Positions 21,531 through 32,959 of a stretch of DNA of 36,442 nucleotides are shown in pieces; positions within the stretch are counted from its first letter, which is position 1, and every line of letters starts with the position of its first letter. This DNA comes from Sperchopsis tessellata. Taxonomy: Eukaryota; Arthropoda; Insecta; Coleoptera; Hydrophilidae. Made by a program: the position numbers and the translations under genes. The notes under the pieces were generated by a model, which had not been told where the DNA came from, ran no database searches, and worked only from the letters and a program-made list of their open reading frames with translations. Location of the stretch: assembly GCA_033557685.1 (NCBI GenBank), contig JAWQRN010000138.1, positions 1 to 36,442 of the forward strand, in the 5' to 3' direction.

Positions 21531-22719
21531 TTATTTTTTGGCTCATAGCTTGTTTACTTAAATAATGTTTTGGTGACCAAATTTGTTTCAAAATGTCCGC
21601 GCAACTTATCTGATGCTAACGAACTATTTGATTAGATTTTAATACATTTTATACATAATGCAGTAGGAGCGTTGGGGTTTCCAATGAATGTTAATCTGAT
21701 TAATAAACAACTCGAGTCGTATTTACTTTATTTATTACTTAATGATATTTTAGTTTTGGAATATGACGCCTTGCCTTTACCTCGATTCATGTGCTACACA
21801 AGTATTGCCAGTGCCTTGATCTGTGTGTCACTTTTATTGGTCGCTACACTTTTTTTAATGAACGATCCATGTTATTATAAACAATCGTAATGCATGTACA
21901 GACATTTAAACAACTTTCATATACATTTTGATTGCATATCAATGATACGAAACACATTAAGACATTATTGCTGTGGAAAATATCGTTGCTTTATGTCCAT
22001 ACTAAATAGCGCTGCCTAACTAAGGGTGTATCACGTCGACTCGTGAAATTTCTAGTTTGGTGCCTACAAATGATCAGCGGTTTCCAAATGCGACATTTTT
22101 GAAAATATATAACACAATATTTTCTCCCCATAAAGTGGTATAAATGGAAAAACTTGATTAATAAATCGTCTTTAGTTTTCAAAAATATCAAGACCTATAT
22201 CAATAACATTGTACACAAGTTTTCTTAGTAAAGACAAGTGGTTCACTGAATAAAATACTTGGAATCGCGATAGACAGCCACAAGTAGAATATCATGGAAG
22301 AAGTCCAATTTGGTTTTGGGATAATATATACTTCATAGTTAAAACAAAATTAAAATGTGGAATAATTACTGTTCTCAAGTTACTTTTTTTGCAAATTTAC
22401 AGGAGTTAAAGAAATCCATTAAGATATTTACAACGAGACCTAGCTGTCAATAAAGACAAACTCATTACGCTTGATCAAGAAAGTACGGCAACTTTACTTA
22501 CAGTTTCTAACATAATAAAGCATTATCGGGTATTTTTAAAATGCGATTTAACCATGTAAAGTCAAAGTTGATTAGTTGAAATCAAGAATTGATGGCATTT
22601 ATAGGATGTATTCAACATCAGATAAAGAACAGGAACATATCGATATACTCAGCTGCTAGTTAGTAAATAGACGCTACTGCTTTTATGTATGACCAAAAAC
22701 AACTCACATATGTAGCCTT
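21531..22719. other. mostly unassigned sequence upstream of a BEL/Pao gag
   Basis: A 72-codon plus frame at 21672-21890 ends in a hydrophobic stretch (ASALICVSLLLVATLFLM) but matches nothing I know and has no supporting context. The sequence at 22430-22720 may include degraded N-terminal gag of the element that follows, but I cannot show it. Confidence 0.4.
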
Positions 22720-23090
22720 CAAGTAAGGTTAGTCTACCAAAAGCCAAATTGCCTATTTTTCTGGAAAACGCTGTTTCAGGCCATATTAAGTTTGTTTAAT
22801 GTGAATTATTGTACCAAACATTATTCCTTTCAAATGAGGGTAATTTTATTTTCATAAATATTGTGCTTCGATTACTTGACAATGCTATTAGAACCCTCTT
22901 TGGGACACAAATGTTCATAAAACAAGACATGCCAAATTTATCGAAACTTCTGGAGTTTCTTCAGAGACAACGCAACGTATATGAAATTGTGTCAGTAACT
23001 CAATATCCAAAAAGTTGTATTTTGTCGAAATCTAAAAATGTTTCTCCAAAACATTCGCAGCCATCAAGAACGCTTTGAAGCTGTCAAATT
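22720..23090 (+). pseudogene. BEL/Pao gag fragment
   Basis: VSLPKAKLPIF (about 22728-22760), continuing one frame over as SGKRCFRPY, matches the conserved LPK-x-x-LPTFSG start of BEL/Pao gag. Further on, MPNLSKLLEFLQRQRNVYEI (about 22929-22988) matches the LPTLxxFLEFLxRR block before the zinc knuckles. Frameshifts separate the pieces, and no knuckle survives. The neighbouring pol remnant supports the assignment. Confidence 0.6.
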
Positions 23091-23289
23091 AGCTAAATAT
23101 AGCACATGTTTTTTGTAAACCGTGAATCGTTTATGTAAGAAAGAATTAAAACCTATCATAGGTTTCATGTAGAATACACTGCACCTCTAGAGGTTTAAAT
23201 CTTTCTTCATTATACAATTACACTTTATGGCGGCACAGTCCACTCCATATCCATATCTCCGAGGCATGGCTAGTTTTGGTTTCTCTGGA

Positions 23290-24120
23290 AATAGCTTCTC
23301 TAGAATCTATGGTAAAATCTATGACCTTACATGATCGAATACACATCTCTCGTTTTCCTATCATGGATGAGTATAATTTCATCCTCAAAATTTCTTCGAA
23401 GTTTCGCACATATCTTTCGATTCTATTCGAACTCAAAGGTTCCACTTAATGAACCAAACATTACTTGTTTAACAATTGTTGAATTAAAGCGAACTACCAC
23501 TACCACACACAATAATTCTAGTGTTATTCGGGGGAATATCCCACAACCATTTCGACATTTCACTCCTATTATCGAGAATGGAGGAATCATTTGAACTGGC
23601 GGTCGGCTGTAAAACACCACAATATCGGAATCTGAAATATTTGCTTTAAATTCACATTTCACCAATTTGTTATCATAAATTGTACTTACACGCTGGCACT
23701 CAAATACTGTAGGCCATAATATCTTAATGATATTGTTTACCATTTACTTGACATCGATTACAAGTCCGTCCTCTCTCAAATTTAATAGGAATTAGTCTCC
23801 TAACAGAAGGGAAACCATATATTTAAGTCAGCGTTGACTCCGCTGGTCTGTTCTTATTGGAAAGAAATACTCGTAGGCATGCACACTACGGTAAGTCTCA
23901 AAGAAAGAACCTCACTACTCATGCTTCCATGCTAGGTATATTAACCTCCCACTCGATTTTCACTTCGGAGGGATATGGAAGGAGGGAGTCAAATATATCT
24001 GTTCACACTGTTCAATCGAATCTAAGCTATCTGAATTCTCGGTCATTATGTCCTATGTCGTCGCTACCCGATTACTTTGATGTCTTGCCTCCTAATAGTT
24101 TCTTACGATCACGAAGATAG
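23290..24120 (+). pseudogene. BEL/Pao pol: pre-integrase and integrase, catalytic core deleted
   Basis: The plus frame from 23360 reads SSKFLRSFAHIFRFYSNSKV, PLNEPNITCLTIVELKR, then FTPIIENGGII and TGGRLxNTTISESE. This is the conserved ...FLDxGGIIRVGGRLxN block before the BEL integrase. HFTNLLS and, in another frame, YLHAGTQIL correspond to the zinc-binding HH part. Near 23810 TEGKPYI and VSVDSAGLFLL match the start of the integrase core. The core with its first two Asp residues is then missing. The frame at 23857-24120 resumes near the end of the domain: REsNIS, then YLNSRSLCPMSSLPDYFDVL, the CLNSRPLxPxSxDPDDxxxL block. The internally deleted copy lies next to its own gag remnant (22720) with protease and RT gone. 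Confidence 0.8.
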
Positions 24121-24300
24121 CCTTTTACCCCCTTCTGAAATTTAGTGTCAGTGAGTACTATCGTTAGTTAGTATTGTTAGCTTAGGTTCTCTTATTTATA
24201 GTTATTATTTTGTTCACATGGTCGTTTTCGTTTTGCCCTTGAATATACATGATAAACATCTTTGTGGACGTTTAATAAAGAGGATAATTTAAAATTGACA
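24121..24300 (+). other. possible LTR or 3' flank of the second BEL/Pao element
   Basis: A purine/pyrimidine-biased start and a poly(A) signal AATAAAG (24274-24280) lie downstream of pol. This sequence does not match the LTR at 15869, so if it is an LTR it belongs to another family. Weak evidence. Confidence 0.25.
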
Positions 24301-26860
24301 ATTATCATTAGTATTACCTGTTGGTCGATTTAATAACTTGCATGGCGTAGGAAATTTTATGTCCACGTCACGGAAAGGCAGATAAAAATGTTCAAAATAT
24401 GTTAAAAAATAGTACCTTTTTTCAATATATTCAATGAAATTAAAAAATAAATTGAAAGTTTGGAGTCCGATCACAACAAAAAAATCAGAAAGGCAATCAT
24501 ATGAAAATACTGGTAAAACGGTAAAAATTAACCTGTCACGAATAATACTTTTTGAATGTATATTTAGACTTTGGCACGAATGATGATATATTCACAACAA
24601 TGGTCCATTAGAATGCCGATTTGTCTGAATCTAAAGCGACAGTTATTAGATATGTAATATGCATTTATAGCAACTGATTCAAATTATGTGATTGCCTGGA
24701 ACTCGTTATGAAATAACTACTTTAAAAAAAGAAAATAGTAGACACGCATATTTATGAAATTCTGAATTGCAACCTATCAAAGATATAAATAAATACTTCC
24801 ATTTAATATTAATAAAATGTATAAATAACTAAATCACATGTCTTGTAGCCCTTAATCAATAAGGGAATCCTTGGGATACCATCATAGTGCTATACACTTT
24901 AAACAAATTGATGAAAGGACGGTTCAGAAGTATGAATCAAAATTAAATTCTGAAAACCCTTTAAATGATGTAATGATTTTCTAGAATTCCTCTTGAATTA
25001 TAGGCAGCAGTTCTATTTACATAGCGAATTGAAAATTTGAACTCCATTCTTAAGTTAAATATCACGAAAGAATATGATTAAAAGAACTACATGATGTTTC
25101 TGTATTGTCTAAAATCTTCATATATAATCAAATATATGGACTAAATTTATCGATAATCAGGTTTTACTTACACAAAAATAACTAATAAGTCTGAATGATT
25201 GGCAACTTATATCATCGAATTAGAGACATTATTTCGCCTAGCTAACTATCAAAGCAATTAATAAATCTCAGTATCTAGTGCGAAGGTCCACAATGACAAA
25301 AAAAGTTACATATAATACTGACCTAAAACAATAGATAGTCCCCCAATACTACGTACTGATATTCCAGAACCCAAAAATAAGACTAAGACATTTGCAACTA
25401 TAATTTAAAACAGCACATTACTTATAAATACCCTAACTTAAATACATCCAAGCGAGTTATATCTTTGTTCTTCCGTTTCAAACAAAGTTGTATGAAGGCC
25501 AAAAACTCTAACCCCCAATAACTAAATTTCACTTTAGTAACACATATTAAACTTGCTCAAATGGATTCATATCTTAATTATAATAAACAATTAATCAAAA
25601 TGAAGTTCTTTAATCCCAAAATGGTAGTCAAAGTTTGAATTGATTCATTTGTTCAAGGGCATTATAAAGATTGGTAGAATATTGGAAGCTTCCTATTTTA
25701 ATTTTGAGAAACATCATTCAATTTTTCTATTAAACAAACACTACCTTACAAAGTGAACGGTTGAGAAAACTTACCTAGAATTGTTACATCAATGCTAGTC
25801 AGTGCAATAAGAGATAGTTTCAGAGCTATAACTGGCAGAAATATCGCAAAGAAGACTGTAAGTCCAGGTATAAAATATCAAGGTATCAAACTAAGAATAT
25901 TAAATGATATAGTTCCAATGTTGTTTTGAATTTTCAAACTTGAAATGACAAGTAGGTAGAACTAATATAATTGCTAGTTTAAATTGCACATATGTAATTT
26001 ATGGTAAATGTCCACTTACAACTCCTCTAAATATACATTTGCTCCTTAGATTCAAACATATTTAAGTCAATTTGTTAAATATTATGAGGTTATGAACGAG
26101 GCTCCGAAGTCTAGGTATAAAGTTCTTTACTATTACTTCTCCATGGTTTATCAGTGTTCAGAAACTATCGTAAATTGATACTTGTATTTTATATCTAGAG
26201 ATTACGCAGTTCATTTGTAAATTCCTGATTTTTTGTAGCACTTGTAACATATAAAAAATGCCAAATAATTCTCTAAAGTTAATTTTGTATAGTATTCTAA
26301 ATTAAATAAGTATAGTTCTGATAAAAATATATATTCGCAATATTCCTATCAGGTAATTCGTTAAGTTAAACATGTTTGTTTTAATACTTTTTCAATAAAT
26401 ATTAAAAGTTGTAAAAATCGGTTTAATTAATATTCCTATTACTTAAATTTTAATAAACTTATATAGCATTTTATAATAACCATCGCTGAATTTTAAATAT
26501 AAGCATATTCGAAAAATCAACTAATTAATGTTGGAAATGCAGTCGACTACATGAAGGAATGAAGATATTAGTTGTAGATGTGAGACTAATAACCAGATCT
26601 CCAGTGAGTGGTTCATACCATATATGTTACTCAGTAGATTATAAGTTCTGTGTGATTGGCTCATAACTAAATATCTTTAAGTTTTTCAATTGCACGCAAT
26701 TCTAAAATCTGTAAGAATTGTCATGTTAAATATTGAGATACGGTATCATCTGGCATATACTTCTCTGGACATATACATTAAAAGTTAAGTATTTTTAATT
26801 ATGCGTACAATAACGCTGGTGTCAGCTTTGACCGTAAATTGAATAATGAGTTACGAGTGC
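24301..26860. other. long AT-rich non-coding stretch
   Basis: About 2.5 kb with no recognisable coding sequence, repeat array or RNA gene on either strand. Composition is uniform and AT-rich. Confidence 0.6.
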
Positions 26861-26881
26861 GACTGACGCCATCGCTACCAC

Positions 26882-26916
26882 TATATAAGGTAGCGTTATT
26901 CTGAACTGGTGCAGTC
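26882..26916 (+). promoter_or_regulatory. candidate TATA/initiator core promoter
   Basis: TATATAAGG starts at 26882, and GCAGTC, close to the arthropod initiator TCAGTY, has its A at 26913. The 31-base spacing is that of a focused pol II promoter. The preceding ~40 bp is locally GC-richer. No gene is seen downstream, so it may belong to a transposon end or a non-coding transcript. Confidence 0.4.
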
Positions 26917-26929
26917 AAGTGTCCGAAAA

Positions 26930-27345
26930 ATATTAATCGGTAACCGTCCTTAGTCCAACCGATTAACCGGCCAACGTTTCAAATAATCTTGACTGGTAAA
27001 TAATCAGTCAAAATTAATAGGCAAAAGCTGGTTAAAATTAATTGGTAAAATTTAACCGGTTAAAACTCATTAGTTAAAAACCATGATCTGTCAAAAAACG
27101 AAGCTAAAAAATTACAGCGCTGGTCCAAAATCCTAGAAAGTGAAAATTCTGCGTCAGATAAATATGTTATATATAATCCCAGTCATGATTTCTGGTCGAT
27201 CACGACTTTTAACTGATTACGGTTTTTGCTGTTTACAGATGTTGACTTGCTAAGGTTATTTTTGAACGGTTAAACTGTGTATGTCGGTTAACCGGCCCCA
27301 TAGAAATTTTAACCGGTTAGTCAATTTAACTATAACCGTTTAACA
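26930..27345. repeat. cluster of AACCGGTT-like motifs, possible hAT-type MITE
   Basis: Exact AACCGGTT occurs at 27054-27061 and 27311-27318. GATTAACCGGCC (26961) and CGGTTAACCGGCC (27285) flank them, with several near matches (GGTTAAAATTAATTGG, AACGGTTAAAC). The density is far above the surrounding AT-rich DNA. The outer copies lie in opposite orientation, which would fit terminal regions of a MITE. AACCGGTT is also the Grainyhead-type binding site. No reading frame is present. Confidence 0.55.
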
Positions 27346-27349
27346 GCAC

Positions 27350-29155
27350 TACTCCAGACTGCGATTGCATTGTGTAAATCTCCTAGAACTGGCAGGTATA
27401 TTGTCATATTATTGTTTAAATATAAAGATTTACTGAAAATTAATAAATAGCGTATAATATTGGTATAAGAGTCTATTATTATTATGTTTATGATTAGATA
27501 TTGCTCTTAAGTTGATTATGCAGAAATAATCCCATTCATATTTGGAAACTTCGTGGAATAGCAATATTGTTATAATACAGAGTATACAGAGTTAGTTATA
27601 ATAGCTCGGTCGCCCGAGGCATTTTGGTTTTAACGCAAAGAAAGTAGTGACAACTAGGTATTAGATCTGTGAAACAAATTTTTAGTTGGTACAAGGTATA
27701 ATGGCTCTTTGAAAACCATTCTTGTAGAGACATTTTAGCAGGTATCGGAACCACAACAGTACTTGTTACACATTTTACATGAAAATTAATTTAACATAGC
27801 ACGCATGTGGTTGATGTATCTCAACTTGCACAATCGATGATTTTTCATAGTTTCTTGCTTCTAAATAAAAATATGTATCATGCATATGTGACCTTATACT
27901 GTTTAAATTTTAGCTGCATCAATGAACATTGATATATAACCAAATGTACATTCTTTAATATAAACGATAACCTTTTAAGAAACTACGTCACGAGAAAAAA
28001 TTACAATTTAAACTAGTAGGTTTTATTTTAATTTTTTTTTAAATTTTTGTTCTTCGTATACACATACAGCAATGGCAAAATATTATCTATATATGTCCGC
28101 AAGTGAAACAAATTATCAGATTATTGAGAAACAGATCTTACTTAATTTACATATATTTTCGTGGCAACATGCACAATTCATTTAATTCACATTCGTATAG
28201 GCTTTCATTTCATGAAATTGTTATCAAGCAAAGGCATACTTACTTACATAAAGGTAGCATATAATCAACCCTTAATTTGGTCATATCATAGCTAAGTTTT
28301 TGTATTGGTATACTATTCAATGTGAAACTGAACAAGCCCATTTAATAGTACCTCCGTTATACTTGAAGAATGTTGATAGAGTGCGTTAAAAACTTTATTG
28401 TAATGACTTTGGAAAAAAATTATTTGCATAGTGATAGTATATGGGGCATGTTGACATACAATATATTTAAACTATATTACTATTATTATTATTGTTATAA
28501 ACTATTAAATATGCAGGCATTTTTCGATGTGATGTCTTACTTTAACACAACCACTGTGCAAAATTGTTTCTTCTTGTATGGCTTATAATACTGAAATCAA
28601 AGTTGGAAAAATATTAGTAGGATTTCCCATTTTCATTTTATATATCAAATTTGATAAAATGTTATGATTTTGGGACTAAGAGAAATTACAATCAATGTGA
28701 ATTGAAATGTTGAGTCATGCATAACTTATTAAATTTAATACAGAAAGCAGGAAAGGAATATGGCTCAATCTTTAAGATAGGAATATTTTTATAAGGAGAA
28801 ATGAAATTTCTGGGAAGGACGAAGGTGGAATGTATATCCGATATGTGTTAAGATGTTAAAGGTCTCTATGTAAACATCAAAGATAAGCATAGTATCATGT
28901 TACCAGTTTACAAGACGTCTCTCCGCGAAAAATTATATATTCTGCTGTATAAATAAACAAAGTATTACCTTCAATGTTTTATATTTTCTTTATAAAATGC
29001 CCACTAAAACTTATGTCACAAAATATTTCTGATTAATATAGAATCTCTTTCTAGAAATTGTTAAGAGGATTTTATTTTCATCAATCATAATACAGTAATA
29101 GAATTTAATAATTTTGTATGAAAATGCTAAAATGCAGCTATTTTGTTCTTAAGAT
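27350..29155. other. AT-rich non-coding stretch
   Basis: No protein similarity. The 72-codon frame near 28370 is a chance frame over a (TAT)n run. Nothing else seen. Confidence 0.6.
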
Positions 29156-29159
29156 TTAA

Positions 29160-29775
29160 ATAGATATACTGAAAATAATAAGTTTAGCAAGTGAAGGAGC
29201 AGTAGAATCGAGTAGTAATTTTTAATTATCTTTTTATATAAAAAACTGTAAAAAATTCTAATGCATAAATTAAGGACTCATAAGTCCGTTAGCCACGCCT
29301 AGAACTGCACACAGAGAAAAAGTATTATAATGAAATTAAAAGAAGAATACATTACTTTTTGCTAGATTCAAATATATAATATATAATAGATAAATTTTCC
29401 CTAATCTATCTACATAGCGTTTGTACTCAGCATTATTTATTCCATAAGGCATTATGTTTAGTTTTATATATTGTATAATACGCTTATGAGAAGTTCTGGT
29501 GAGTTTCAGGATAGTTTTAATATCGATAATTCAATAGACATATTGAAAATACTAAGTTTAGTAGTAGTTTTTAATTGTCTTTTGTGCATAAGGAACTGTG
29601 AAAAATAAGGTCATTAGTCATTGTAAGAACTGCACCTAGAATAAAAGTATTATACTGTAATTAAACGAAAAATATATTACTTCTTGCTTACTTAGGTTTT
29701 ATTTTTATGAGATATAAGGTTTAGTTTTTTTATACTGTATAATATGCTTATAAAATTTCCGGTCAGTCGAAAATG
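29160..29775. repeat. diverged tandem duplication
   Basis: Three blocks recur in the same order about 300-380 bp apart: ACTGAAAATAATAAGTTTAG (about 29168) and ATTGAAAATACTAAGTTTAG (about 29540); GAACTGCACACAGAGAAAAA (about 29302) and GAACTGCACCTAGAATAAAA (about 29627); TTTAGTTTTATATATTGTAT (about 29457) and TTTAGTTTTTTTATACTGTA (about 29721). The spacing shrinks along the array, so the second copy has deletions. Much older than the duplication at 12934. Confidence 0.8.
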
Positions 29776-30060
29776 TCAGCTAAGGATCGTTACAATTTAA
29801 CAAAAACAATAATTCGATCGAGTAAGTTTTATTAAATATATTATTTGATCATTGGAATGTGTATGTTATTATAACAAACATGTATCGTAGAGTAAGGTTG
29901 TATAATCACTACTTATGTATGTAGATATACAAAACTGGAGAATATATCTTTGATAAATATCTATTAGGTTCATAAAAAAATAGAAAATCGAATTTCTAAC
30001 TGTATTAAAATTGAATATTGATCTTCCAGCATATTTATATTTACTTTTGCCTAGGTATAA

Positions 30061-30382
30061 TACATTGAGAAAAAGTTTAACTAAATTTTGAAGTAGTTAT
30101 TCTTACTGTATGTTAAATGATTTCAGAATTAGTGTTATTATATTATATTTAATTACAGTAATATACTAGTATTTATTATACTAGATACTAAATTTGACAT
30201 ATATTGTAATATATTTTATACTTGTTAATAGTATCTAGTATACTAAAAATTAGTATAAAATTATATTTAAATTAAATATAGCTTCACTAATTCTGAAATC
30301 ATTTAAAATAAGTCTAAATTTTATTACACTAGAAATAAGTATAATTATGTTAAAATTTTGTATAAACTTTTGTCAGTGTGTA
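30061..30382. mobile_element. palindromic MITE with long inverted repeats
   Basis: Perfect 22-bp arms TTAAATGATTTCAGAATTAG+TG lie at 30113-30134 and, inverted, at 30285-30306. Inner arms TATACTAGATACTA/TAGTATCTAGTATA (30177-30190 and 30229-30242) share exactly the same centre (30209.5), so the core is one continuous imperfect palindrome. Outer ends also pair, with gaps: ATTGAGAAAAAGTTTA from 30064 against CTTTTGTCAGTG ending at 30378, each bounded by TA. TA-bounded ends suggest a Tc1/mariner-type non-autonomous element. It is non-coding. Confidence 0.75.
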
Positions 30383-30788
30383 CTTGGAAAAATACGTATT
30401 ATTAAAGGGAAAACTGTAAGTAGAATATGGTAGATTTTTTTTTCGAACACGTCATCCTGTCTATTATGAGTATGTGAAGCTCCGATCTAACAGTGGTCAT
30501 TACTAAATATATTAAACAACATAAAACTTATAAAATTATATTAATAATCAAAATAAAAAAAATATTTGACAGAAATGTGAAAACCTTACAGGATTATAAA
30601 ATATAGTAGTAGATATGCTCCCAGGTGCTCACATTTCATTTACTTTCGCAAACGGTAATAATTCACACGAATATATATACAACTATAAATAGGAGAAAAT
30701 TAGCGTTTTTATTTCCAACTGCGTTTATTTTATATCACATTGCAAAAGATACTGCACACTGGAATGAATGCTACATATGTTTCGGGAA
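30383..30788. other. AT-rich non-coding spacer
   Basis: Sits between the palindromic MITE and the satellite array. The 66-codon frame at 30625 has no family resemblance. Confidence 0.5.
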
Positions 30789-31310
30789 ATACCACCTCTT
30801 ATCAGTTCAACTGCAATTCTTATGAATTAAGTATGTTGTGTAAACCATCTAAGCTTCTTTCGAACCATACTGTTCGAGCTATAATGCTTTGGTTATAAAT
30901 TCATTCTACAGAATAATGCCAAATCTGTTCAAGTAGTTAACAGTGTAAGAGATACCACCTCTTTTCAATGCAACTGTATCCCCTGTTCTTGTATGAAATA
31001 AGTGATTTGTGTAAGCCTTCTATGAGAGATAAGCTTATTTTGAACGATACAGTTCGCTCTATAATGATTTGTGTATAAATTCATTCTACATAATAATGCC
31101 AAATCTGTTCAAGTAATTAATGGTGTAGATGTTACCAACTCTTATCAGCGCAACTGCACCCTCTGTGTTCTTATGAACTAAGTGTGCTGTTTAAGCTATG
31201 CATGAGAGATAAGCATCTGTCGAACGATACATTTCGCGCTATAATGCTTTGTTTACAAATTCATTCTAAAGAATAATGCCAAATCTGTTCATGTAATTGA
31301 TAGTGTAGAA
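30789..31310. repeat. satellite array, three ~180-bp monomers
   Basis: Units start at 30789 (163 bp), 30952 (180 bp) and 31132 (about 179 bp), each beginning TACCA(A/C)CTCTT and ending AATGCCAAATCTGTTCAWGT plus a GTGTA segment. Every unit carries a small dyad of the form CGAAC-N6-GTTCG (CGAACCATACTGTTCG, TGAACGATACAGTTCG, CGAACGATACATTTCG) followed by GCTATAATG or a close variant. Units differ by roughly 15-20%. The array ends abruptly where a LINE begins. Confidence 0.9.
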
Positions 31311-31314
31311 TCAG

Positions 31315-32340
31315 TATATTGGGATATTTGCTGTTAATAGCTTTCATGAATGATATATTTTCTATTACAAGAGATGGATAGTCTCACACTTAATTTAATT
31401 ATGCAGATGATACCAATCTGATTGTCTCAGGTTTCACTTTCACCAATATAACAAATTAAACATAAAATTGATGCACAAACAATATTTTCATTCTAAGGAA
31501 TACAAAGACAGATTGTATAATTTTCCAAACTAAAGCGATAATTGATAACAGACTTATTAATATAAATTTACTATCTGTCATATTATCAATTATTTGTAGT
31601 GCTCAGTTTTTGGGAATTCACTTGGACTAAAAACTAACATGGAGTATTCAAGTGGAATGTGAGTGTCAAAAAGTGAGCCAATCTATTTACTTACTAACGA
31701 TTATTAAATGCTATGTAAATTTAACTGCCTTGAAAATAGTATATTAAGAAAAAAAATATTCTCATATAAGATATACCATCATTTTTTTCTGGGGTAGATT
31801 TTGTTTTTACATTGAAAAAAATGTGCCTTACCTTTTATATTAAACCTAAATTGGCGTTAATTGTTCAGATAACAGTTAGAACCAATGTACTCCCGGTGCC
31901 TGCGATATACACATGTAACTGCTTAATTGTTTATTTTAAGAAACTCATATTTTTTATGGCAAATATGAGCACAAATATTCAATATGCAATTTGGATAACT
32001 ATATTACTCTTATGCATCGAATACAGGCACCCTCAAATTTCTCAATTATTTTCCACAAACTTTGAAAGCAGATAGTACTTGATATTTACTAACCTTATTT
32101 AAGGAAGACTTATTTAATTATTTGTGTAACACTGAGCCGTATTCATTTCACTTGAAATATTTGTAATTTATTTATTCTACATCGTTTGTTATTAAGAATT
32201 TGTTGCTTCCTTGGTGGCACATGACTGTAAATAATATAATATATCTTTTGTTTTTATTTAACTTTTGTTTAAGAAGTGTATTTTGTTTTGTAATTTTCGT
32301 GTATATTTATTTTGTTGTTTGAGTAAAGTATATTCTATTC
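31315..32340 (+). pseudogene. CR1/Jockey-type LINE, 3' part of ORF2 and 3' UTR
   Basis: A 5'-truncated non-LTR retrotransposon. It starts within RT near the FMNDI block (31345-31360). The catalytic YADD is at 31400-31411 within NYADDTNLIVSG. Then come SAQFLGIHLD, LTWSIQVEC and QKVSQSIYLLTIIKCYVNLT (about 31600-31720), HIRYTIIF near 31765, and C-terminal pieces VLPVPAIYTCNCLIVYFKKL (about 31890-31950). Stops occur throughout. The non-coding tail from about 32180 ends near ATTCTATTCC. It starts right at the satellite array, with no recognisable spacer, and differs in sequence from the minus-strand LINE at 19506. Confidence 0.75.
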
Positions 32341-32568
32341 CAGTTACAACAAAAAAAGACTTTCATTTTACAACCTTTTTAGCGATATTAGTTAATTGCA
32401 TGCATACATCTACTTACAATTTCTTATTTACCTAACTTGGCTCAGGTTATATAATCTAATAGCGGCCAAAATTATACAAAAAAAACTTGACTCTAAATTA
32501 GTGAACCGAAATAAACTTACAATATTTGTTCTCGTTCCAAAAAGTCACTCAGTATAAAAGAGACAATC

Positions 32569-32760
32569 TGATAACTTCCTTTATGAATGTTGTTTCTGGG
32601 TGCAAACCGTGTAGAGGCTCTGATAACTGCCGACGTTTCGTTCACTGTTGCAAGACGAAACGTCGGCACTTGTCAGAGCCTCTACACGGTTTCCACTCGG
32701 AAACAACATTCATACAGATACTAACCGTGGAAGTCTATTACATTTAATGATAACTTCCTT
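32569..32760. mobile_element. fold-back element A2 (32582-32747) with 13-bp target-site duplication
   Basis: TGATAACTTCCTT flanks the element on both sides (32569-32581 and 32748-32760). The insert begins TATGAATGTTG, as in A1. Arms of 60 bp pair at 32582-32641 and 32655-32714 with only a few mismatches around a 13-base loop (TCACTGTTGCAAG). The outer tail CAGATACTAACCGTGGAAGT ends in CATTTAA. A transcript would fold into one long hairpin. The mirrored GCCGACGTTTCGT and ACGAAACGTCGGC are two overlapping copies of the hammerhead-like 3' half. It encodes nothing. Confidence 0.92.
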
Positions 32761-32959
32761 CTTGATTATGGTAATTTTTTTGGAGTAAATTTCGTTGGGG
32801 TATACATACGTGAATGATGTAGATCATCAGTAAATTTTTAGGCTCTACGGGTCAAGAGCCAAGATGATATTTATGTAGTAGGCCTACTTAAATAACAAAG
32901 AAATACATTTTCACTAATTTATTAAACACACTTTAATGTAATATTAATACGTGGATTAC

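Noticed and set aside
21672..21890. Small membrane protein gene
   Set aside because: One hydrophobic stretch only; no known family, promoter or conserved context.
23423..23743. 106-codon minus-strand frame
   Set aside because: It is the antisense shadow of the BEL/Pao integrase remnant on the plus strand.
30789..31310. CRISPR-like array
   Set aside because: Three direct ~180-bp monomers without repeat-spacer structure in a eukaryotic transposon-rich context; this is satellite DNA.
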